49,443 bases of DNA from Paramagnetospirillum caucaseum (GCF_000342045.1 NZ_AONQ01000033.1:1-49443); one strand, 5' to 3'. Shown: positions 33,580 to 43,417, counted from the stretch's first letter. Numbers and translations: made by a program. Notes: generated from the letters alone by a model not told the origin.

Positions 33580-36234
33580 CTATTGCGCCGCTTCCGGCTT
33601 GGCGTTGCTGTGGCTGTGGACCGGCTGGGGCGGTCCACCGGACGGCATGACGCTGATCAGCGAGGCCACCAGTGCCGCCAGGAACGGCATGGCCTGCACC
33701 ACCAGGGTCAGCGACCAGATGCGGACGTCCGGGTCGGTGAAGTTGTTGCGCGGGATCAGCACGGCGATGGCGGCGACGTAGTGCAGCAGGGCCAGGGTGG
33801 CCTCTTCCGACGCCATCAGGAAGCCCTGGGTGAAGGCCGCCTTGTTGGCCATCTTGGGCGTGCGCATGAAAGGCGTGGATTTGGTGAAGATGCCCTGCCA
33901 CATGGCCCAGGCGATGGAATAGGTCAGCCCCATGCCGGCGATGGCCGCCAGGGAACGGCGTTTCAGGCCGCAATCGACCCGCGTGGTGTAGAGGAAGAAG
34001 TGGTGGAAGATCTTCGCCACGAACACGCCGACGGTGGGCAGGGTGAAGAAGGGCAGCGGCGTGCTGAAGTAGCGCGGCGCCACGATCATGCCCAGCGACC
34101 AAGCCAGCGAGGCCACGGCGAACAGCAGGTAGAAGGCGTCGGCGAACCACGGCAGCCAGCCGGCGACGAAGTGGTATTTCTGTCCGGTGGTCAGGCCGGT
34201 CTGCTTGAACGGAATCAGCGAGCGCCAGTGGGCCTTGAGAATCTGCACCGCGCCATAGGCCCAGCGGAAGCGCTGCTTCTTGTAGGCCATGAAGGAATCG
34301 GGCACCAGCCCGTGGCCCAGGCGGTCCTGGACGTAGACCGACTGGTAGCCGGCCTTCATCATGCGCAGGCCCAGCTCGGCGTCCTCGACGATGCACCACT
34401 CGCCCCAGCGGCCGGCATCCTCCAGCGTCTTCTTGCGCACCATGGTCATGGTGCCGTGCTGGATGATGGCGTCGGCCTCGTTGCGGAACACCATGCCGAT
34501 GTCGAAGAACCCGGCGTATTCCCAGTTGATCATTTCCTTGAACAGGTCGTGTTCCCATTCGCGGTGGTCCTGGGGAGCCTGGACGTGGCCGACCTTTGGG
34601 TCCTCGAAATAGGGCACCAGGCCCCGCAGCCAGTTCTTGTCGACGATGTAGTCGGAATCCACCACGCCGATGATCTCGGCGTCGGGGTGGGTGACGGTCA
34701 GCCCGAAGTTCAGGGCGCCCGCCTTGGCGCCCGGCCAGGGGGCGAGGTGATAGAACTTCACCTTTTCCCCCAAGGACTCGCAATATTCCTTCACCGGCTC
34801 CCAGACCTTGGGGTCCTTGGTGTTGTTGTCGAGGACGATGATCTCGAAATCGGGGTAGTCCAGCGCCATCAGGCTGTCGATGGTCAGCTTCACCATGGCC
34901 GGCGGCTCGTTGTAGCACGGCAGGTGGATGGAGACCTTGGGGAAGCGCTTGATGTGGTCGGGCGGCAGCGCCGTGAAGCGGCGCTTGAACTTGCTGGCCC
35001 AGGTCAGCTCGGTCACCTCGATGCCGGCGATCAGCACGACGATCAGCAGCAAGAGCTGGGCGGGCAGCATCAGTCCTAGCATCAGACCCGTTCCGGGCGA
35101 CACGTCGCGGATGACGGGCGTCGACATGGTCCAGATCAGCAGGGTCGACGCGAACTGGACCAGCAGCGCAAAGAAGATCTTGCCCGGCAGGCGCAGCGTC
35201 TTCCACTTGCCCAGGAACCACACCACGGGCAGCAGGGCGATCAGGGTGGCGGTGATGGCCTGGACCGGCCATTCCTCGAATTCCAGCACCGGATTGATCC
35301 AGCTGAACTTGGGCTTGCGGTCGACGGTGTAGATGCCCCAGTGCTTTTCACTCGCCGTATTGTCCAGGTTGACCTTCCACGGCTGGTCGAAGGCTTCGAC
35401 GATGTTGTAGTCGAGGTTCTCCTCGTGGGCCCAGTTGACGAAGTTTCTGAGGAACAGCGCCTGATTGACCAGCGACGGCTCCGACAGGCCGTAATTGCGC
35501 CCGGCCGACGGCCAGCCGACCTCGCCGATGAAGATGGGCTTGTCGGGGTACTGGGCCTTGACGTCCCTCACCATGCGCTTGGAGAAGTCCAGGGCGTTAT
35601 CGATGGGAACGCCGCCGGGCTCCCAGAAGGGCAGGGTGTGGATGGTGAGGAAGTCCACTTCGCGGGCCAGCTCGGGATAGTCGAGCCAGATGGCCCAGGC
35701 CTCGGCGGTGCTGATCTTGACCCGCTCGGGCAGCAGGGCGCGCACCTTGCGCAGGTAGCGGATCATCTGCTCCGGGCTCAGGCGGTGCAGCGTCAGGTTC
35801 TCGTTGCCGATGATCACCCGGTCGATGTTGGGATTGTCCCGCACCATACGGACGATATTGGCGATTTCCACCTCGTTGCGGCCCAGGCGCTCGTCCAGCC
35901 AGGCGCCGGGCAGGGCCTTCAGGCCATACTTGGCGGCCAGTTCGGGGACCTGATCAAGGCCTTCCAGGGTGGAGTAGGTGCGGACTTGATGAACCTTGCC
36001 GGCCAGCAGGGCCAGGTCCTCGTCCATTTCGGCCCGTGTCGGCAGCAGCCACTCGTCCATGTAGGGCAGCTTGCGCACGATGGTCGGGTCGTCGTCGGCG
36101 CGTCCGGGGCTGAACGAGACGCTGTTGAGGGTGCCGGACCAGGGCAGGCCGCTCTGGGGACGATTCATCATCGCCCAGAAGCCGAGATTGCCCAGAACGA
36201 TCAGGAGCAGAACCACGAAGCCGGAAAGACGCAT
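33580..36234 (-). CDS. GH17-GT2 membrane beta-glucan synthase
   Basis: An 884-residue inner membrane protein joining two enzymes. After a first helix (residues 5-20), residues 45-310 form a GH17 glycosidase/transglycosidase domain with the acid IGNE and nucleophile GEVGWPS motifs. After further helices comes a family 2 glycosyltransferase (about 430-690) with DNNTKDP, DSDY, and QxxRW (KKQRFRWAYG). Five or more helices follow. Related fusions such as Bradyrhizobium NdvB make cyclic beta-(1,3),(1,6)-glucans from UDP-glucose, the GH17 part adding branches or closing rings. The product may be a periplasmic glucan. It is a single-gene unit with its own terminator. Confidence 0.88.
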   Translation of the reverse strand: MRLSGFVVLLLIVLGNLGFWAMMNRPQSGLPWSGTLNSVSFSPGRADDDPTIVRKLPYMDEWLLPTRAEMDEDLALLAGKVHQVRTYSTLEGLDQVPELAAKYGLKALPGAWLDERLGRNEVEIANIVRMVRDNPNIDRVIIGNENLTLHRLSPEQMIRYLRKVRALLPERVKISTAEAWAIWLDYPELAREVDFLTIHTLPFWEPGGVPIDNALDFSKRMVRDVKAQYPDKPIFIGEVGWPSAGRNYGLSEPSLVNQALFLRNFVNWAHEENLDYNIVEAFDQPWKVNLDNTASEKHWGIYTVDRKPKFSWINPVLEFEEWPVQAITATLIALLPVVWFLGKWKTLRLPGKIFFALLVQFASTLLIWTMSTPVIRDVSPGTGLMLGLMLPAQLLLLIVVLIAGIEVTELTWASKFKRRFTALPPDHIKRFPKVSIHLPCYNEPPAMVKLTIDSLMALDYPDFEIIVLDNNTKDPKVWEPVKEYCESLGEKVKFYHLAPWPGAKAGALNFGLTVTHPDAEIIGVVDSDYIVDKNWLRGLVPYFEDPKVGHVQAPQDHREWEHDLFKEMINWEYAGFFDIGMVFRNEADAIIQHGTMTMVRKKTLEDAGRWGEWCIVEDAELGLRMMKAGYQSVYVQDRLGHGLVPDSFMAYKKQRFRWAYGAVQILKAHWRSLIPFKQTGLTTGQKYHFVAGWLPWFADAFYLLFAVASLAWSLGMIVAPRYFSTPLPFFTLPTVGVFVAKIFHHFFLYTTRVDCGLKRRSLAAIAGMGLTYSIAWAMWQGIFTKSTPFMRTPKMANKAAFTQGFLMASEEATLALLHYVAAIAVLIPRNNFTDPDVRIWSLTLVVQAMPFLAALVASLISVMPSGGPPQPVHSHSNAKPEAAQ

Positions 36235-36467
36235 GATGCGCAGGGTACCCGTATCGAGTTGCAGGGGCGGCTGTCCGTGGGGGCCTGCCGTTCCTCACGG
36301 CGCGCCCCATCGCCCACGCGGGAGCGTCGGTAGGGAGCGGGCGAGGTGGAGCGGTGGCGGCGGGTGCCGTTTGAATCCCTTGAATACTATCTGGATTATT
36401 AGCCCAGAGGCCGCACTCTGTCCATGGGGGTGACGGAGGCGAAAAGCTCAGGCTTGCATTGCGCTGC

Positions 36468-36503
36468 GGCCATGCCGTTCCCGGGGTCGGGGACGGCATG
36501 GCC
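36468..36503 (-). terminator. Hairpin downstream of purB
   Basis: GGCCATGCCGTTCCC pairs with GGGGACGGCATGGCC (15 bp, one G-T pair) around GGGGTC, ten bases after the purB stop; no T run follows. The rest of the 278-base gap between purB and the glucan synthase gene (36235-36467) shows no gene. Confidence 0.65.
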
Positions 36504-36512
36504 GGGCCGGCG

Positions 36513-37826
36513 TCAGGCGCGGCCGAACACGCGCTTGAAAATGGTGTCCACATGCTTGGTGTGGTAGCCCAGGTCGAACAGCTCTTCCAGGGTCTTGGCC
36601 GGAATCCTGGCGGCCACCTCGGCATCGGCCTTGAGCAGGTCGAGGAAGTTGGCGGATTCCAGCCAGACCTTCATGGCGTTGCGCTGCACCGCCTTGTAAG
36701 AGTCCTCGCGGCTCATGCCGGCCTGGGTCAGCGCCAGCAGGACGCGCTGCGAGAACACCAGCCCGCCCAGCTGGTTGAGGTTCTTCTCGACGGCGTCGGG
36801 ATAGACCACCAGCTTCTCGACCACGCCGGCCAGGCGGTTGAGGGCGAAGTCCAGGGTTACGGTGGCGTCGGGGCCGATCATCCGCTCCACCGAGGAATGG
36901 GAGATGTCGCGCTCGTGCCACAGGGCGACGTTCTCCATGGCGGGGATCACCATGCCGCGCACGATGCGGGCCAGTCCGGTGAGGTTCTCGGTCAGCACCG
37001 GATTGCGCTTGTGCGGCATGGCCGAGCTGCCCTTCTGGCCGGGCGAGAAGTATTCCTCGGCTTCCCGCACTTCGGTGCGCTGCAGGTGGCGGATCTCGAT
37101 GGCCAGATGCTCCACCGAGCTGGCGACGACGCCGAGCGTGGCGAAGAACTGGGCGTGGCGGTCGCGCGGGATCACCTGGGTGGAGACCGGCTCGGGCTTC
37201 AGGCCCAGCTTGGCCGCCACATGCTCCTCGACCCGGGGGTCGATGTTGGCGAAGGTGCCCACCGCGCCCGAGATGGCGCAGGTGGCGATGTCTTCCCGCG
37301 CCGATTTCAGGCGGCGGCGGTTGCGCTGGAACTCGGCATGGAAGGTGGCGAATTTCAGGCCCATGGTCACCGGCTCGGCGTGGATGCCGTGGGAGCGGCC
37401 CATGCACACCACGTCCTTCAGCTCGAAGGCCCGCTTCTCCAGCGCCGCCAGCACCCGGTCCAGATCGGCGATCAGGATGTCGGCGGCCTGGGTCAGCTGC
37501 ACGTTGAGGCAGGTGTCCAGCACGTCCGACGAGGTCATGCCCTGGTGCACGAAACGGGATTCGGGGCCGATATGCTCGGCCAGCTCGGTGAGGAAGGCGA
37601 TGACGTCGTGCTTGGTCTCCGCCTCGATCTCGTCGATGCGCGCCGACCGCGCCGGGGTATAGGGCTTGTCGCCCTTCTCCCAGATGGTGCGGGCCGATTC
37701 CTTGGGGATCACCCCGATCTCGGCCAGGGCGTCGCAGGCATGGGCCTCGATCTCGAACCAGATGCGGAAGCGGTTTTCCGGCTCCCAGATCTTGGTCATT
37801 TCGGCGCGGGAATAGCGGGGGATCAT
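36513..37826 (-). CDS. purB: Adenylosuccinate lyase
   Basis: A 437-residue cytoplasmic enzyme that releases fumarate from SAICAR and from adenylosuccinate in purine synthesis. Family marks are the first conserved region (CMGRSHGIHAEP with a catalytic His), TSSDVLDT, and the signature GSSAMPHKRNP with the flexible catalytic loop. Length is normal for the short bacterial form. GAGGAGG lies nine bases before the ATG at 37826; an in-frame start at 37844 lacks such a site. The gene stands alone, with a MarR-type regulator gene 57 bases upstream on the same strand. Confidence 0.97.
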   Translation of the reverse strand: MIPRYSRAEMTKIWEPENRFRIWFEIEAHACDALAEIGVIPKESARTIWEKGDKPYTPARSARIDEIEAETKHDVIAFLTELAEHIGPESRFVHQGMTSSDVLDTCLNVQLTQAADILIADLDRVLAALEKRAFELKDVVCMGRSHGIHAEPVTMGLKFATFHAEFQRNRRRLKSAREDIATCAISGAVGTFANIDPRVEEHVAAKLGLKPEPVSTQVIPRDRHAQFFATLGVVASSVEHLAIEIRHLQRTEVREAEEYFSPGQKGSSAMPHKRNPVLTENLTGLARIVRGMVIPAMENVALWHERDISHSSVERMIGPDATVTLDFALNRLAGVVEKLVVYPDAVEKNLNQLGGLVFSQRVLLALTQAGMSREDSYKAVQRNAMKVWLESANFLDLLKADAEVAARIPAKTLEELFDLGYHTKHVDTIFKRVFGRA

Positions 37827-37883
37827 GGCGCGAGGCCTCCTCAAGCAATCGAGGAGGGGGAGATACCACGAAGAGGGCCGGGA

Positions 37884-38369
37884 TTAAAGGCCGCGGATGC
37901 GTCCGTAATGGACGAAGTCTGTCCAGGTGCGTTCCAGGCGCTGCATGGTCTCCAGGGTGGTGTCCAGCTGGGCCGCCGTCTTATCGTCACCGCCCAGCAC
38001 TCCGGACAGGTCGTCCTGCAGCTTGCGGATGGAATTGCACAGGGACAGGCCCTTGTCGGTCAGCTTGAGGCGAACCGAACGGCGGTCATGGGTGGAACGT
38101 TCCTGCATCAAGTAGCCGCACTCGGTCAGCGCCTTGATGTTGTAGGAAACATTGGAGCCCTGATAGTAACCGCGATCCTTGAGGTCGCGGATCACCACTT
38201 CGTTCTCACCGATGTTGTAGAGCAGCAAGGCCTGGACGGCATTGATGTCTTCGATGCTCAATCGACGCAACTCCGTACGCAAGACATCCAGGAAATGTCT
38301 GTGCAGGCGCTCGATCAAGCGAATTATGTCGAAGTATGGCTGGCTCACGGGGGCGGAGTATAGGGGCAT
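37884..38369 (-). CDS. MarR-family transcriptional regulator
   Basis: A 161-residue winged-helix protein: helices LLLYNIGENEVVIRDLKDRGYYQGSN, recognition helix SNVSYNIKALTECGYL, and the wing with the Asp-Arg-Arg-Ser motif (STHDRRSVRLKLTDKG). It should bind as a dimer to palindromic DNA and respond to a small ligand. It is divergent from the ParA-like gene (96 bases) and could control it or purB; no regulatory target can be read directly from the sequence. Confidence 0.88.
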   Translation of the reverse strand: MPLYSAPVSQPYFDIIRLIERLHRHFLDVLRTELRRLSIEDINAVQALLLYNIGENEVVIRDLKDRGYYQGSNVSYNIKALTECGYLMQERSTHDRRSVRLKLTDKGLSLCNSIRKLQDDLSGVLGGDDKTAAQLDTTLETMQRLERTWTDFVHYGRIRGL

Positions 38370-38465
38370 TCCCTTGCCGCGACAACAGGCTATTCCCGAG
38401 CTATGGTTGCGGCCCGCCCCGGGAGGCGGCTATTGTCCCTTGCGGATTTTGCGGGAGGAGTGACG

Positions 38466-39500
38466 GTGAGCGCCAAGCCCAGGATCGTGGTGGTGTTCAA
38501 CCAGAAGGGCGGCATCGGCAAGACCACCACCAGCGTCAATCTGGCGGTCTGCCTGGCCGAACTGGGGCGCAAGGTCGTCCTGGTCGACCTGGACGCCCAG
38601 AGCAATGCCTCGACCAGCGTCGGGTTGACCGCGCCGGCGGCCACCGGCGCCTACCAGCTGCTGCGCGGCGAGGTGGACGTGGCCCACGCCTCGCGCGCCA
38701 CGCCCTATCCCAATCTGCGCCTGGTCGCCGGCTCCGACGATCTGTCGTGGGCCGATGTGGAGATCGCCGTCAAGCCCGAGCCGCAATACGTGCTGGAACG
38801 CGCCCTGGAAAGCACGCCGGCCGACGTGGACGTGGTGGTGGTCGATTGCCCGCCGGCCTTCGGCATCCTGTCGGTCAACGCGGCGGTGGCCGCCGACGTG
38901 GTGATCCTGCCGGTGGTGCCGGCCCCGCTGGCCCTGGACGGCCTGCACAAGGCGTGGTGGAACATCCAGCGGGTGCGCACCCATTTCAACCGCAACCTCG
39001 AGACCATGGGCATCCTGTTCACCATGACCGAGGACAGCGACGTCATGCACCGCATCAGCGACGCCGTCACCGCCTCGTTCGGCGGGCGGGTGCTGCCGGT
39101 GCGGGTGCCCCGCGACCTCAAGGTGGTGGAAGCGGCGGCCCGCGACCTGCCGCTGGTCATCCTCGACCCGGACAGCCCGGCGGCCAAGGCCTATGTCCAT
39201 CTGGCCGATTTCGTCGATGCCCACATGCTGGAGCCGCGCGGCGCCCCGCCGGCCAAGGCGCCGGCGGCCGGCGGGCCGTCGGAGGGAGAAGACGAGGAAC
39301 TGCCCCCCGTCCGCCAGTCTCCGCCCCTGGAGCCGGGGCCGGCCCCCGGTCCCAACTGGGACGATCAGCTGGCCGAGACGGTGGACGTCATGCCCGAAGT
39401 CTCCGACCTGCGCTGGAAGATCGGCGTCGCCATCATGCTGATCCTGCTGGGCGGCTGCGTCGGCTACGCCTTCGGCCGCTGGATGTACATGCCGCTCTGA
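38466..39500 (+). CDS. ParA/Soj-family ATPase with C-terminal membrane anchor
   Basis: A 344-residue ParA-type ATPase with deviant Walker A (NQKGGIGKTTTSVNLA), Walker A' (VVLVDLDAQSNAS) and Walker B (VVVVDCPPAFGILS). ParA proteins position DNA or protein cargo by ATP-driven dimers on the nucleoid. Unusually, after a Pro/Glu-rich linker (residues 260-300) the protein ends in a transmembrane helix (WKIGVAIMLILLGGCVGYAF). There is no parB next to it, so it is probably an orphan organising something at the membrane. GTG at 38466 is chosen since GGGAGG lies seven bases upstream; GTG at 38460 is too close. Confidence 0.85.
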   Translation: MSAKPRIVVVFNQKGGIGKTTTSVNLAVCLAELGRKVVLVDLDAQSNASTSVGLTAPAATGAYQLLRGEVDVAHASRATPYPNLRLVAGSDDLSWADVEIAVKPEPQYVLERALESTPADVDVVVVDCPPAFGILSVNAAVAADVVILPVVPAPLALDGLHKAWWNIQRVRTHFNRNLETMGILFTMTEDSDVMHRISDAVTASFGGRVLPVRVPRDLKVVEAAARDLPLVILDPDSPAAKAYVHLADFVDAHMLEPRGAPPAKAPAAGGPSEGEDEELPPVRQSPPLEPGPAPGPNWDDQLAETVDVMPEVSDLRWKIGVAIMLILLGGCVGYAFGRWMYMPL

Positions 39501-39510
39501 CCGGTGGGGG

Positions 39511-39523
39511 GGGCGTCTCGCCC
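39511..39523. repeat. Short GGGCG/CGCCC hairpin
   Basis: GGGCG-TCT-CGCCC, ten bases after the ParA-like stop, followed by a GCATTCCC ... GGGATGC pair. It resembles the hairpins at 3086 and 49425 and separates convergent genes. Confidence 0.45.
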
Positions 39524-39545
39524 GCATTCCCAACGGCCGGGATGC

Positions 39546-39683
39546 TTATCCTTCCAGCAGCGTGATGCCGGCGGCCAGGGCCAGGGTGAAGCTCACCCCC
39601 ACCGCCAGCAGGTAGGCGGCCTGGGCCGCGCCGCGCCACAGGCGGACGGAGAAAACCTTAGTGGAATTGTCGGAATTGCGCAT
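39546..39683 (-). CDS. Small membrane protein, 45 residues
   Basis: The minus strand encodes 45 residues beginning MRNSDNSTKVFSVRLWRGAA and ending in one strong hydrophobic helix (AYLLAVGVSFTLALAAGITLL). AGAGGAG is spaced eight bases before the ATG, and codon use matches the neighbours. It lies 70 bases upstream of the PAS histidine kinase stop on the same strand. No family is recognised; a single-helix membrane regulator or subunit is possible. Confidence 0.55.
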   Translation of the reverse strand: MRNSDNSTKVFSVRLWRGAAQAAYLLAVGVSFTLALAAGITLLEG

Positions 39684-39753
39684 GTGCGTCTCCTCTGAAC
39701 GGCTGTTGCTCAGGGAGAATAACCAAGCCGCAGAGTTTGGTATTTGACTTTGG

Positions 39754-41148
39754 TTAGGCGACGATGCAGCTGCCGGGCAGCAGCACCGCGACGCGGGTTC
39801 CCTGGCCCGGAATGCTGTCGAGGGAGACGGTTCCGCCGTGGGCCTCGACGAAATGCCGCACGATGGCCAGCCCGAGGCCGGAGCCCTGATGGCGGCGCGA
39901 CAGGGAGGAATCCGCCTGATAGAAGGCCTGCCAGACCTTGGCGTGGTGCTCCGGGGCGATGCCGATGCCGGTATCGGTCACCGCCATCTCGACGCCCTCG
40001 GGCCGCAGGTGGGCGGAAATGGTCACCCGGCCCAGGGCGGGGGTGAATTTCAGGGCGTTGCCCGCCAGATTGAGCAGGATCTGTCGCATGCGCCGGGCGT
40101 CGAGGCGCATGCGCGGCAGGGCGGGATCGATCTCCACCGGCAGTTCGATGGCGTTGACGGCGGCCTTGTGCTCCAGCAACCGGATGACGGTGCGGATCAG
40201 GTCGGCCAGATCGACCTCCTCCTCGTCCAGTTCGGTGCGCCCCGCCTCGATGCGCGACACGTCGAGGATGTCCTCGATCAGGGCGCGCAGGTGTAGGCCG
40301 GCGGAATGGATGAGGTCCAGGTATTCCAGGTAGCGGTCGAGATCCATGACGCCGACCGCCCCGGACAGGGCCGCCTCGGAAAAGCCGATCACCGCGTTGA
40401 GCGGGGTGCGCAGTTCATGGCTCACCGTGGCGAGGAACTGCGACTTGGCGCGGTTGGCGGCCTCGGCCTCCTGCTTGGCGGAGACCAGGGCGGCCTCGGA
40501 CCGCTTGCGCTGGGTGATGTCGCGCCCTTCCGGCACCAGGAACAGGATGTTGCCGTCGTGGTCGGGGACCGGCTTCAGGGAGAAATCCACATAGGCGATG
40601 CCGCCGCTGGAATCCACATGGGTGGTTTCGAACCGCACGAACTCGCCCGCCGCCGCCCGCCCGATGGCGTCGCGCAGCATGGCGCGTTCGTCGGGGGAAT
40701 GCTCCCACCAGGGGGTTTCGGCGAAGTGGGCGCCGAGGACCGGGGCGATGGAGTCCAGGCCGATGAAGGCCAGCGCGGTGCGGTTGGCGTCCAGAAGCCG
40801 TCCGTCGGGCGACAGCAGGCCGATGAACTCGAAGGTGTTCTCGATGATGGCCCGCATCTCGACATTGACGCGCAGGCTGTCGCGCAGCCGGGCTTCCGCC
40901 TCGGGGGCCAGTTCCACCAGGACCTGTCCGCCGGGCAGGGGGGTCTGGGTGCAATCGGGACCGTCCACCCAGCCGGGGCGGGTGCCGGCCAGCCGGGCCT
41001 CCGCCATGCCCAGCGCCCGGCACAGCGTATCACCCACATGGGCCAGATTGCCGTCCGGTCCCAGGACCGCCAGGGCGCGTGGCGAATTGGCGAAGGTGTA
41101 ATGCGCGGCGTGCGTCAAAATCGGCGATCCCCATAGCGCGATCACCAA
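39754..41148 (-). CDS. PAS-domain sensor histidine kinase
   Basis: A 464-residue soluble kinase. A divergent N-terminal PAS-like segment (residues 15-90), a second PAS domain (about 95-215, MRAIIENTFEFIGLLSPDGRLLDANRTALAFIG), HisKA with His244 (TVSHELRTPLNAVIGFSEAA), and an ATPase domain (LLNLAGNALKFTPALG, DTGIGIAPEHHAKVW, GSGLGLAIVRHFVEAHGG). No membrane helix or receiver domain is present and no response regulator is adjacent. The TTG at 41148 is uncertain; GTG at 41145 is possible. Two palindromes lie at its start and may be its operator. The signal it senses is not evident. Confidence 0.88.
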   Translation of the reverse strand: MVIALWGSPILTHAAHYTFANSPRALAVLGPDGNLAHVGDTLCRALGMAEARLAGTRPGWVDGPDCTQTPLPGGQVLVELAPEAEARLRDSLRVNVEMRAIIENTFEFIGLLSPDGRLLDANRTALAFIGLDSIAPVLGAHFAETPWWEHSPDERAMLRDAIGRAAAGEFVRFETTHVDSSGGIAYVDFSLKPVPDHDGNILFLVPEGRDITQRKRSEAALVSAKQEAEAANRAKSQFLATVSHELRTPLNAVIGFSEAALSGAVGVMDLDRYLEYLDLIHSAGLHLRALIEDILDVSRIEAGRTELDEEEVDLADLIRTVIRLLEHKAAVNAIELPVEIDPALPRMRLDARRMRQILLNLAGNALKFTPALGRVTISAHLRPEGVEMAVTDTGIGIAPEHHAKVWQAFYQADSSLSRRHQGSGLGLAIVRHFVEAHGGTVSLDSIPGQGTRVAVLLPGSCIVA

Positions 41149-41183
41149 TTATCGCATGGCGCGATAAATTCACGAACGTGAAT
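41147..41183. promoter_or_regulatory. Two adjacent palindromes before the PAS kinase
   Basis: TTATCGC (41149-41155) and GCGATAA (41161-41167) form a 7-bp dyad; ATTCACG-AA-CGTGAAT (41168-41183) is a perfect 7-bp dyad. A TATAAT at 41189-41194 on the plus strand follows. The first dyad overlaps the proposed kinase start, which suggests repression or a start further downstream. Confidence 0.45.
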
Positions 41184-41208
41184 AAGGTATAATTTAGCCC
41201 CGCCGGAC

Positions 41209-42555
41209 TCAGCGGCGCGGGCGGGGCGGCGGCAGGCGCTCGACCACGTCGCCCCACAGGTCGTAATCCTCGGCCGCCTCCACCTCGACGATCACCAGAT
41301 CGCCGGGTTCCAGGTCGGTTTCGCCGTTCATGAACACCGCGCCGTCCACCTCGGGGCTGTCGGCCTTGGAGCGGCCGATGGCGCCTTCCTCGTCCACTTC
41401 GTCGACGATCACCTCGATGCGGGTGCCTTCCTTGCGCGCGCCGCGCTCGTCGGCGATCTGGCGGGCCGCCTCCATGAAGCGCTGGTGGCGCTCCTCCTTG
41501 ACGTCCTCGTCGACCTGGTCGTCCAGGGCGTTGGCGGGTGCGCCCTTGATATCCTCGTACTTGAAGCAGCCCACCCGATCCAGCTGGGCCTCTTCCAGCC
41601 AGCCCAGCAGGGAATCGAAATCCTCCTCCGTCTCGCCGGGGAAGCCGACGATGAAGGTGGAGCGCAATGTCAGCTCGGGGCAGGTCTCGCGCCACGAGCG
41701 GATGCGGCCCAGCACCTTCTCCTGGTTGGCGGGGCGGCGCATGGCTTTCAGCACGTTGGGGCTGGCGTGCTGGAAGGGGATGTCCAGGTAGGGAAGGATC
41801 TTGCCCTCGGCCATCAGCGGAATGATCTCGTCCACATGGGGGTAGGGATAGACGTAGTGCAGGCGGATCCAGATGCCCAGTTCGCCCAGGGCACCGGCCA
41901 GGTCGGTGAGGTGGGCGCGCACCGGCCGGCCGCGCCAGGAGCTTTCGGCGTGGCGCAGGTCCAGGCCGTAGGCGCTGGTGTCCTGGGAGATGACCAGCAA
42001 TTCCCGCACCCCGGCCTCGGCCAGACGCTCGGCTTCGCCCAGCACGTCGGCGGCCGGGCGGCTCATCAGCGGGCCGCGGATGTCGGGGATGATGCAGAAC
42101 GAGCAGCTGTTGTTGCAGCCCTCGGAAATCTTCAGGTAGGCGTAGTGGTGCGGCGTCAGGTGCAGGCCTTCGGGCGGCACCAGCGACAGCTTGGGATCGT
42201 GCAGCGGCGGCACGGCGGCGTGCACCGCCTCGACCACCGCCTGGTACTGGTGCGGTCCGCTGACCGCCAGCACCGACGGATGGGCGGCCCGGATGGCCTT
42301 CTCGTCGCCGCCCATGCAGCCGGTGACGATGACCTTGCCGTTCTCGGCCAGGGCCTCGCCGATGGCCTCCAGGGATTCGGCGCGGGCGGAATCCAGGAAG
42401 CCGCAGGTGTTGACGATCACCACGTCGGCGCCGTCATAGCTGCCCGAGATGTCGTAGCCCTCGGCCCTGAGCTTGGTCAGGATGCGCTCGGAATCCACCA
42501 GGGCCTTGGAGCAGCCGAGGCTGACGATGCCGACCTTGGGATTCGCCTGAGACAT
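41209..42555 (-). CDS. rimO: Ribosomal protein S12 methylthiotransferase RimO
   Basis: A 448-residue methylthiotransferase that adds a methylthio group to the conserved Asp of ribosomal protein S12. It has the N-terminal UPF0004 domain with three cluster Cys ([27 protein letters not shown]), the radical SAM motif Cys147-x3-Cys151-x2-Cys154 (CNNSCSFC), and a C-terminal TRAM domain (residues 375-440). Start at 42555 is the family-consistent Met ([17 protein letters not shown]) though no clear ribosome site is seen. It is divergent from the tungstate transport operon. Confidence 0.96.
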   Translation of the reverse strand: MSQANPKVGIVSLGCSKALVDSERILTKLRAEGYDISGSYDGADVVIVNTCGFLDSARAESLEAIGEALAENGKVIVTGCMGGDEKAIRAAHPSVLAVSGPHQYQAVVEAVHAAVPPLHDPKLSLVPPEGLHLTPHHYAYLKISEGCNNSCSFCIIPDIRGPLMSRPAADVLGEAERLAEAGVRELLVISQDTSAYGLDLRHAESSWRGRPVRAHLTDLAGALGELGIWIRLHYVYPYPHVDEIIPLMAEGKILPYLDIPFQHASPNVLKAMRRPANQEKVLGRIRSWRETCPELTLRSTFIVGFPGETEEDFDSLLGWLEEAQLDRVGCFKYEDIKGAPANALDDQVDEDVKEERHQRFMEAARQIADERGARKEGTRIEVIVDEVDEEGAIGRSKADSPEVDGAVFMNGETDLEPGDLVIVEVEAAEDYDLWGDVVERLPPPRPRR

Positions 42556-42712
42556 GGAAGGAGCCGCGCTTGTCTGTGAAATTCGCCGTGACTTAGCGGG
42601 AATCGGCACCGAAAAGCAAGCCTTGCGCCGCGATTTCCCTAATTCCTGCAATGACATTCGTTTCTTAACAAGATTGCGGAAAGAATGCACAATGGGACAG
42701 GAAAGGCGCGAA

Positions 42713-43417
42713 ATGTCCGATCTGTCCCAGGCCCTGTCTCTGGCCCTCGAGCTTGTCGTCACCCTTGATCCGCAGATGCTGGGCATCGTGCGGCTGTCGG
42801 TGCTGGTGTCGGGATCGGCGGTGCTGCTGGCCGCACTGATCGGCCTGCCGCTGGGGGCGGTGCTGGCGCTGTCGGCCTTTCCCGGGCGCGGCGCGCTGGT
42901 GGTGATGCTCAACGCCTTCATGGGCCTGCCGCCGGTGGTGGTGGGCCTTGGCGTCTATCTGCTGCTGTCCCGCGCCGGGCCGCTGGGCGAGGCCGGGCTG
43001 CTGTTCACTCCCGCCGCCATGGTTGTGGCTCAGACCCTGCTGGTCCTGCCCATCGTCGCCGCCCTGTCCCGCCAGGTGGTGGCCGATCTGTGGGAGGAAT
43101 ACGGTGAACAGCTGCGCTCGCTGGGCGTGTCGGGATTGGGGCGGATGGCCACCTTGCTGTGGGACGGGCGTTTCAGCCTGCTGACCGCCGTGCTGGCCGG
43201 GTTCGGCCGTGCCGCCGCCGAGGTGGGGGCGGTGATGATCGTCGGCGGCAACATCAAGGGGGTGACGCGGACCATGACCACCACCATCGCCCTGGAAACC
43301 AGCAAGGGCGATCTGGCCCTGGCCCTGGGGCTGGGGCTGATCCTCATCGCCCTGGTGACGGGGGTGAACGCGGCGGTCTTCCTGGTCGGGCAATGGGCGC
43401 GGCGGAGGATGGGATGA
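42713..43417 (+). CDS. tupB: Tungstate-type ABC transporter permease TupB
   Basis: A 234-residue inner membrane permease with about five helices and the permease loop ([43 protein letters not shown]). It resembles TupB/ModB-type proteins that import tungstate or molybdate. GGAAAGG precedes the ATG at 42713; an ATG at 42692 is in frame. It leads a four-gene operon with ATPase and two binding proteins; its stop overlaps the next start (ATGA). I saw no convincing molybdenum/tungsten cofactor riboswitch or ModE box in the 157-base leader. Confidence 0.88.
   Translation: MSDLSQALSLALELVVTLDPQMLGIVRLSVLVSGSAVLLAALIGLPLGAVLALSAFPGRGALVVMLNAFMGLPPVVVGLGVYLLLSRAGPLGEAGLLFTPAAMVVAQTLLVLPIVAALSRQVVADLWEEYGEQLRSLGVSGLGRMATLLWDGRFSLLTAVLAGFGRAAAEVGAVMIVGGNIKGVTRTMTTTIALETSKGDLALALGLGLILIALVTGVNAAVFLVGQWARRRMG

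Noticed and set aside
42556-42712. Possible molybdenum/tungsten cofactor riboswitch or ModE site before tupB
   Set aside because: I could not find the expected stem pattern or a symmetric ModE-type box; only a loose TCGTTT/AAC resemblance is present.
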